A stretch of DNA of 36,326 bases, from contig CAZVEH010000023.1 of assembly GCA_964625775.1 (NCBI GenBank), forward strand, positions 1 through 36,326, in the 5' to 3' direction. Positions 32,309-36,326 of the stretch are shown here, one piece after another (positions within the stretch are counted from its first letter, which is position 1; every line of letters starts with the position of its first letter). Origin of the DNA: GCA-2786165 sp964625775 (lineage in GTDB: Bacteria; Pseudomonadota; Gammaproteobacteria; Legionellales; Legionellaceae). The position numbers were made by a program, and so were the translations under genes. Under the pieces are notes generated by a model. It made no database searches and had not been told where the DNA came from. It saw only the letters and a list, made by a program, of their open reading frames with translations.

Positions 32309-33046
32309 TTATACGAAATTATAATGAATACCAAACAGGATTGTATCCAAAGTAGGTACTTGCAGGTTGATTGAGCCAGATACCAGTGTCAAATCTCCGC
32401 GCGGTAACCGTATCTCTGAATTTCCACCGGGCACGCTTGAGCCAAAAACATGCATATAAGACAAAGAAAGATCCAGACTTTGGGTGATAGCGTATTTACC
32501 ACCGACTTTAAGTTCAGGCAGAACCGCTGTATGGGAGGTACGAAGTGTGCCTGATGCGTTGATATTGATGGCATCAAGTAGACTTGCATTAACACTTCCG
32601 CTCCCTTTGGTCCACATGGTTTCTATCATCATGCCAGCTTCGCCAAACAAGGTAACCTGATTTTGAGTATAAGACAAACCACCTAAAATATCGGCGCCTA
32701 GAATTGTATTGGTGGAGGTTCCTGACATGGTTGCCGACAATAAACCATTGGATGCGCTAGCGATATTATCAGTTGTTTTACTTTGTCCATAATAACCATA
32801 ACCGGCTTCAAACGTTAAGCCTAAATTGTTTCGCCATTCACGGTTGGCTCCAAATCCAACTCGACCACCCCAAGGCTGCTGGCTGAATTGAGCAGTAGGA
32901 GCGCTGCGGTTGATGTCCGACCAGGTATAGCTTCCTTCAAAACTAGCAAATGGAACATACACATGTGGCGCGCTGGACACATCGCCCATGGTACCTGCTT
33001 GCGCAACACCACTTAATAACAATAATGCGATCGTTTTTATGTTCAA
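32309..33046 (-). CDS. Outer-membrane beta-barrel protein, cut off from its upstream region
   Basis: A 245-residue secreted barrel: signal peptide (LNIKTIALLLLSGVAQA), then alternating amphipathic strands (FASFEGSYTWSD, RVGFGANREWRNNLGLTFEAGYGYYG, DLSLSYMHVFG) and a C-terminal strand TILFGIHYNFV close to the outer-membrane insertion signal. It resembles the small variable barrels common in Legionella and Coxiella relatives. The only start that keeps the signal peptide is TTG 33046. It has no ribosome binding site now: an inverted-repeat-bounded element begins 5 bases upstream. The displaced Shine-Dalgarno lies at 34184-34190. The reading frame itself is intact, but expression is likely lost or low. 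Confidence 0.8.
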   Translation of the reverse strand: MNIKTIALLLLSGVAQAGTMGDVSSAPHVYVPFASFEGSYTWSDINRSAPTAQFSQQPWGGRVGFGANREWRNNLGLTFEAGYGYYGQSKTTDNIASASNGLLSATMSGTSTNTILGADILGGLSYTQNQVTLFGEAGMMIETMWTKGSGSVNASLLDAININASGTLRTSHTAVLPELKVGGKYAITQSLDLSLSYMHVFGSSVPGGNSEIRLPRGDLTLVSGSINLQVPTLDTILFGIHYNFV

Positions 33047-33119
33047 TTTAGGGCGTGTTTACAATTCATCCCCGACGCCTACGTGCCGCGGCATGTCCGC
33101 GGCATCCAGACGATCTAAG

Positions 33120-33410
33120 TCAACGACAAATATCCTCATACAGATCACGCCAATCTGGGTTTAGGGACTCAATTAAATTTAACTTCCACTGACGGCACCA
33201 ATTTTTGAACCGTTTTTCTCGTCGAGCAGCCTCAATATATGTCGCATGGATTTCATAATAGACCAATATATGCACATTATACTTGGCCGTAAATCCTGGA
33301 ATCACGTTACTTTTGTGTTCCCATGTTCGCTTAATTAAATCAGACGTTGAACCAGTATACAGAGTGCCATTACGGCCACTTGCCATAATATAAGCATAAA
33401 ACGATTTCAT
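33120..33410 (-). CDS. GIY-YIG endonuclease-like protein (YhbQ/URI type)
   Basis: A 96-residue single-domain GIY-YIG protein. YAYIM (5-9) and LYTGST (17-22) are the GIY and YIG strands, Arg28 and the EHKSN segment lie in the catalytic helix, and Glu in EARREKRFKNW is the candidate metal ligand. The ending WRDLYEDICR is typical of this small family found next to dispersed repeats. Length is normal and the frame is undamaged; AAGAGAG lies directly before the ATG. Its 3' end abuts the left repeat arm, inside the insertion. The cellular role of these small nucleases is unclear. Confidence 0.88.
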   Translation of the reverse strand: MKSFYAYIMASGRNGTLYTGSTSDLIKRTWEHKSNVIPGFTAKYNVHILVYYEIHATYIEAARREKRFKNWCRQWKLNLIESLNPDWRDLYEDICR

Positions 33411-33468
33411 CTCTCTTCCTTGTCAGAGTATTGGACTCAACGCGATAATATCACTTTAATTTTACTGG

Positions 33469-34024
33469 TTACATGGGGAGCCAAATGTATGAGCATGCCA
33501 TCGCAAGCATAGATGCATAGTTTCACTTCAACTTATCGTATCTTGTGGCAATGGCTCTAAAATGTTTAAGTCGAGCAAATACATTTTCAACTAAATGCCT
33601 GTATTTATACAAACACCAATTCGATTGGAAGGCCATATGCATCAACGGCCATATGAATCTTGGTTGTATTCCCGCCAACGGATTTTCCAATGGCCTGATT
33701 TTCTTCTCCGCCAGCACCTGAGCTATGTTGATGCGCTCTAACGACGCTCCCATCAATAAACTTTCATTCTAAATCAGGCTCTTGTACGAGATCTTTAAAA
33801 ATCTTCATCAACTTGTCTTTTGAAGACCAACGATTGAATTGCTGATAAATAGAATGCCAGCATCCAAATTCTACAGGTAGGTCTCGCCAAGGGCAGCCAA
33901 CGCGCATGCAGTATAACATTGCTTCAACTATCATACGAAGATTAGGCTTGTTATAAATATGATGCTGTAGCATGATCTCCTTTAGCTTTGACCACAGCTC
34001 GTCACCGAGCATTAGTCTAGCCAT
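33469..34024 (-). pseudogene. IS5-family transposase, decayed
   Basis: The N-terminal 86 residues (MARLMLGDELWSKLKEIM ... GCPWRDLPVEFGCWHSIYQQFNRW) are a clear IS5-family start. The frame then meets TGA at 33764 in place of the expected Trp of DLEWKFIDGS, although FIDGSVVRAHQHSSGAGGEEN, with the first catalytic Asp, reads on in the same frame. Near 33615 a deletion removes the middle of the protein and shifts the frame into YRHLVENVFARLKHFRAIATRYDKLK, which holds the catalytic Glu. A second TGA (33520-33522) replaces an Arg codon before NYASMLAMACSYIWLPM and the natural stop at 33469. Two nonsense changes and a deletion make it inactive. Confidence 0.85.
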
Positions 34025-34179
34025 TGCAAACTCGTTTTATATTTGACGTTAGAATCGTTATATGACGCGTTTGCTCTTATTTATCAATTGAATGAGTAAT
34101 TAAATTGCTTCTGTTTTAATTTGACCATCTCCTGGATGCCGCGGCACGTAGGCGTCGGGGATGAATTGTAAACACGCCC

Positions 34180-34328
34180 TATTCTTCCTTGTTTAAAAAA
34201 TTAGTTTCAAACTCGGCTACATACGAGTTTCTGCTGGCAGTAACCTTATCCACAGTAGCAAAAAGATTTTTTCAAATCAACAACTGTGTTATTTTAATGC
34301 AACTAATGATCTGCAAAAAAACAAGATA
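34180..34328. other. Displaced upstream region of the outer-membrane protein gene
   Basis: Non-coding. On the minus strand AAGGAAG (34190-34184) is a strong Shine-Dalgarno with no gene after it; only the right arm of the insertion follows. It fits the barrel gene once the insertion is removed. AAACTCG (34209-34215) and CGAGTTT (34224-34230) form a 7-base inverted repeat further upstream, possibly a regulatory site of that gene. The rest is A/T-rich. Confidence 0.55.
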
Positions 34329-34365
34329 TTGAAAAGACTGCTCAAGTGATCTAAAATGGATCACT
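34329..34365 (+). promoter_or_regulatory. Strong promoter with operator-like palindrome over the -10 box
   Basis: TTGAAA (34329-34334), a 17-base spacer and TAAAAT (34352-34357) make a near-consensus sigma-70 promoter. AGTGATC (34345-34351) and GATCACT (34359-34365) form a perfect inverted repeat around the -10 box and start point, so a dimeric repressor could sit there. GGAG lies 6-7 bases before the ATG at 34380. Confidence 0.65.
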
Positions 34366-34379
34366 AAATTGGAGATTAT

Positions 34380-35192
34380 ATGCGGGCTTACACAGAATTT
34401 TCTTTAAAAAGCATTTGTAATGCGGCTGATTGTATCAGCGAAATACTGCCACAAAATCGCAATTATTTATTTTCGAAAACATTTGGTGAGCATATGCTAT
34501 CTTTCGAGAATCGTAAAAAATTGCCCAGAGATTATCGGTTAGGTGGGTGGCGGTTTTTGGTTTCAGTGCATCCTGATGATATTGAACAGGCTTGGGCTTT
34601 ATTGACCCCCATTCTATTTGAAAAAAAGGACGGGGTATTAAAGTTTGACTTTATAAACTTATATGATGGTGACGACAAACGTGCGCTGAAACATCATTAT
34701 CAGCTTATCATTCATACATTTGCAGATGGTTTGTCTTCTTACAAACAAAACACGCAATCTTTGTTGGATATTTTAGGAGAAATCGAATGGATTTTATCCA
34801 GTGCTCACATCCGAGTGTCTCCCAAACAACCTAAATCTACAAGGCAAGTACTTGGCTCGAACTATGTTTCTATGCGTAACGTGTATAGTGCTGTGAAAGA
34901 TGCAAAATATACAGAAACCGGCGCCCTTATGCCGTTGTCATCACGCAGAGCTCAAGTGGCCAATGAAGACTGTCCTTACAATCCTTACGATCTTGCTGAT
35001 CCTTACGCAGCACTTGACTTACGCGCATACAATCCAGGCGACTTGTCTGAGAATAGATACGGCGTGTTTCATAACAGCACGTCCGGTTTGACCACATTGT
35101 CTGCACACTCATCCAGCCCATTGCTCACTCCCGATCATTTGGCGCTTTCTGATGGCACCACGGATGATGCCAGTTGTATCATCAGCATTTGA
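34380..35192 (+). CDS. Phosphothreonine lyase (OspF/SpvC/HopAI1)-like protein with replaced catalytic residues
   Basis: A 270-residue protein. Residues ~55-170 align with the OspF/SpvC effector lyases, which remove phosphate from phosphothreonine of host MAP kinases by beta-elimination. GGWRFLVSVHPDDIEQAW sits on the SpvC GDKFHIS block, ILFEKKDGVLKFDF on LLFSEDSPVDKWK, HHYQLI on AQFTLY, and YVSMRNVY (162-169) on YLSYRNEL. The spacing from Arg58 to Asp90 is exactly that of SpvC Lys104 to Lys136. The key residues differ: Lys104 is Arg58, the general acid His106 is Leu60 and the general base Lys136 is Asp90; Arg213 is kept as Arg166. So the fold seems conserved while lyase activity is probably lost. 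Residues 175-270 are a Ser/Asp/Tyr-rich tail ending CIISI. No signal peptide. The alignment is from memory of SpvC and OspF. Confidence 0.7.
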   Translation: MRAYTEFSLKSICNAADCISEILPQNRNYLFSKTFGEHMLSFENRKKLPRDYRLGGWRFLVSVHPDDIEQAWALLTPILFEKKDGVLKFDFINLYDGDDKRALKHHYQLIIHTFADGLSSYKQNTQSLLDILGEIEWILSSAHIRVSPKQPKSTRQVLGSNYVSMRNVYSAVKDAKYTETGALMPLSSRRAQVANEDCPYNPYDLADPYAALDLRAYNPGDLSENRYGVFHNSTSGLTTLSAHSSSPLLTPDHLALSDGTTDDASCIISI

Positions 35193-35207
35193 GCATCCAT
35201 ATTATCT

Positions 35208-35239
35208 TGAGCCAAGCGAAGATCTTTCGTTTCGGCTCA
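35208..35239 (+). terminator. Hairpin after the lyase-like gene
   Basis: TGAGCC ... GGCTCA, with the inner CGAA/TTCG also pairing, forms a hairpin 16 bases past the stop codon. No T-run follows, so termination is likely but unproven. Confidence 0.4.
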
Positions 35240-35394
35240 GGACGTGTTGTTTGAAGCACATGGTGAAACAAGTGCAGGAGTTTAACATTTAATCAAGAGA
35301 TAGAGGTTTTGCATAAATCCTGATATAAAAAGTCATTCACTAGTGAGTTAAATATCGTATAACATCAATGAATGCCCCCGTTTACTGACAAACC

Positions 35395-36186
35395 ATGTTA
35401 AAACAATTGCTTTTCATCACCTTTATTCTGATTGTAGCCTGTGTGTTAGTGTATCCTCTGCAGCGTTATTTTATTTATTTGCCGTCCAAAGAAAAACCCA
35501 CGCGATCTCAGTTTGGTGCAGAAGATATGCAGGAGATTCGGTTGCATACCGCAGACGGATTAGATCTTTATGCTTGGTATAAACCAGCTCAGGGACATAA
35601 ACCTGTGATTTTATATTTACACGGCAACGCGGGTCATATCGGGCACAGAATGCGCTTAGTTAGGCAATTTTTGACTTCAGGCTTTGGTGTGTTGATGCTG
35701 GAGTATCGTGGATACGGGGGCAATCCTGGAAAGCCCAGCGAACTAGGGTTGTATGCAGATGGTCGAACAGCGTTACAGTACCTGCAAGCACAAAAACCTG
35801 AGTCTATCGTGTTGTTCGGAGAGTCTTTGGGAACAGGCATTGCCACACAATTAGCGATAGAATTTCCAATATGTGCCTTGGTTTTGCAGGCACCGTATAC
35901 CTCATTGACAACGGTTGCTAGGTATCACTACCCTTGGGTGCCTATCTTTTTAATGGATAAATTTGATTCGTTGGCCCGTATTCATCACATCCCTGTTCCG
36001 TTACTGATTTTGCATGGTCAGCTGGATAAGGTGGTACCCTTTTCACAGGGAAAGGCTTTGTATGAAAAAGCGCCTCATCCTAAAGAGTTTCGGGCGTTTC
36101 CTGATCGAGGTCATCATGATTTGTGGGATGAGTCTTACGCGTATACTATTGAAAAATTTATCATGAGTCATTGTGGCGAACGGTAG
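35395..36186 (+). CDS. Membrane-anchored alpha/beta hydrolase (BEM46/ABHD13-like)
   Basis: A 263-residue serine hydrolase with an N-terminal membrane helix (~3-22), probably an uncleaved anchor facing the periplasm. The oxyanion loop is LYLHGNAGHIGHR (74-86), the nucleophile is Ser144 in GESLGTG, the acid is Asp211 in HGQLDKVVP and the base is His240 or His241 in DRGHHDLW. It belongs to the BEM46/YfhR-type group of unknown substrate. The ATG at 35395 has no strong Shine-Dalgarno. It appears to be its own transcription unit. Confidence 0.88.
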   Translation: MLKQLLFITFILIVACVLVYPLQRYFIYLPSKEKPTRSQFGAEDMQEIRLHTADGLDLYAWYKPAQGHKPVILYLHGNAGHIGHRMRLVRQFLTSGFGVLMLEYRGYGGNPGKPSELGLYADGRTALQYLQAQKPESIVLFGESLGTGIATQLAIEFPICALVLQAPYTSLTTVARYHYPWVPIFLMDKFDSLARIHHIPVPLLILHGQLDKVVPFSQGKALYEKAPHPKEFRAFPDRGHHDLWDESYAYTIEKFIMSHCGER

Positions 36187-36286
36187 GATGGCAAAGCCAC
36201 ATATGTTTCCATAAGTGACATTTAAATTGTTATTTTACCATGATGTGCTATAAATAAACTATTAAGATCTGTTTGGTAACTCCCCA

Positions 36287-36316
36287 CGTCATCCCGAGCG
36301 CAGCGAGGGATCTCCT
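36287..36316. repeat. Fragment of a dispersed repeat at the window edge
   Basis: CGTCATCCCGAGCGCAGCGA and the following GGGATCTCC are one half of a repeat type common between bacterial genes. The other half would lie beyond the window, so its palindrome cannot be confirmed. The region 36187-36286 before it shows nothing else. Confidence 0.35.
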
Positions 36317-36326
36317 GTCGTGTGGC

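Larger units (their letters stand above)
33051..34179. mobile_element. 1.1 kb inverted-repeat-bounded insertion with GIY-YIG gene and IS5 remnant
   Basis: The left arm (33051-33109) and right arm (34132-34179) are inverted copies starting GGGCGTGTTTACAATTCATC and ending in CCAG; 48 bases match and the left arm has 11 extra bases that double its GCGGCAT unit. TA flanks both outer edges (33049-33050 and 34180-34181), a likely target duplication. Inside are a complete GIY-YIG gene and a ruined IS5-family transposase on the minus strand. Removing the unit with one TA joins AAGGAAG to the outer-membrane gene start at a 6-base spacing, which supports a true insertion. IS5-family members of the IS427 group have similar tips and short TA-type duplications. 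Confidence 0.7.

Noticed and set aside
33523..33756. A 77-codon frame that looks like a separate gene
   Set aside because: Its first half is an out-of-frame reading of the IS5 transposase and only the second half (after ~33615) is real transposase sequence. It is an artefact of a deletion, so it was folded into the pseudogene.
33756..33770. Programmed frameshift in a two-frame IS5 transposase
   Set aside because: The frame does not shift here: homology continues in the same frame after an in-frame TGA replacing Trp. There is no slippery A-run, and a later deletion and second stop show decay.
1..36326. CRISPR arrays, tRNA or rRNA genes
   Set aside because: No regularly spaced repeats and no cloverleaf or rRNA-like stretches were seen on either strand by eye.

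Overview
This 36.3 kb window is a gene-dense chromosomal stretch of a Gram-negative gammaproteobacterium. PagP, Coq7, MltB-type transglycosylase, QueC, GlmS, SmpB, Tex and a complete Bat operon all point that way. Three features lean towards the order Legionellales (Legionella, Coxiella and Berkiella relatives): a TraI_2/MobH-like gene lodged between rsmA and apaH, an Rcp/PagP homologue, and several orphan proteins that look like secreted effectors. This placement is inference. No rRNA or tRNA gene and no CRISPR array was seen.

Layout. 1-1.3 kb: orphan membrane protein with an acidic C-terminal tail. 1.3-6.5 kb (minus strand): stand-alone HAD phosphatase, lytic transglycosylase, a decayed toxin-antitoxin pair, then the tightly coupled rsmA / TraI_2-like / apaH operon. 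6.5-10.7 kb: periplasmic TlpA-like thioredoxin (plus), a coiled-coil membrane protein of unknown function, and the coq7-pit-pagP operon (minus). 10.7-11.0 kb: a non-coding repeat-rich gap. 11.0-18.9 kb (plus): cold-shock-domain protein, MoxR ATPase, DUF58, DUF4381, BatA, BatB, BatC, BatD and QueC, nearly all overlapping end to start but interrupted after moxR by a small mobile element. 19.1-21.2 kb: GIN-domain lipoprotein, a second copy of that element, and a secreted choloylglycine-hydrolase-family enzyme. 21.3-22.1 kb: an intact HigBA-like toxin-antitoxin pair behind a perfect 30-bp palindrome. 22.2-25.4 kb (minus): PIN-PhoH ATPase, GMP-reductase-like enzyme, esterase. 25.5-32.2 kb (plus): smpB, glmS, tex, hot-dog thioesterase and an unknown 543-residue protein in a coupled series. 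32.3-34.2 kb: outer-membrane barrel gene cut off from its ribosome binding site by a 1.1 kb inverted-repeat-bounded element that carries a GIY-YIG gene and a ruined IS5 transposase. 34.4-36.2 kb: an OspF/SpvC phosphothreonine-lyase-like protein with its catalytic residues replaced, then a membrane-anchored alpha/beta hydrolase.

Main points of interest. (1) The gene at 34380-35192 aligns without gaps over the core of the type III effector phosphothreonine lyases, yet the general acid, general base and a substrate lysine are all substituted; it also has a strong promoter with a palindrome over the -10 box. (2) Two copies of a 120-136 bp non-autonomous element carry GTAA-type tips and different perfect 8-bp target duplications, the signature of the IS66 family; one copy sits inside the Bat operon. 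(3) Deleting the 1.1 kb element at 33051-34179 together with one copy of its TA duplication restores an ideal Shine-Dalgarno in front of the outer-membrane protein gene, so the insertion history and its consequence can both be read from the sequence.
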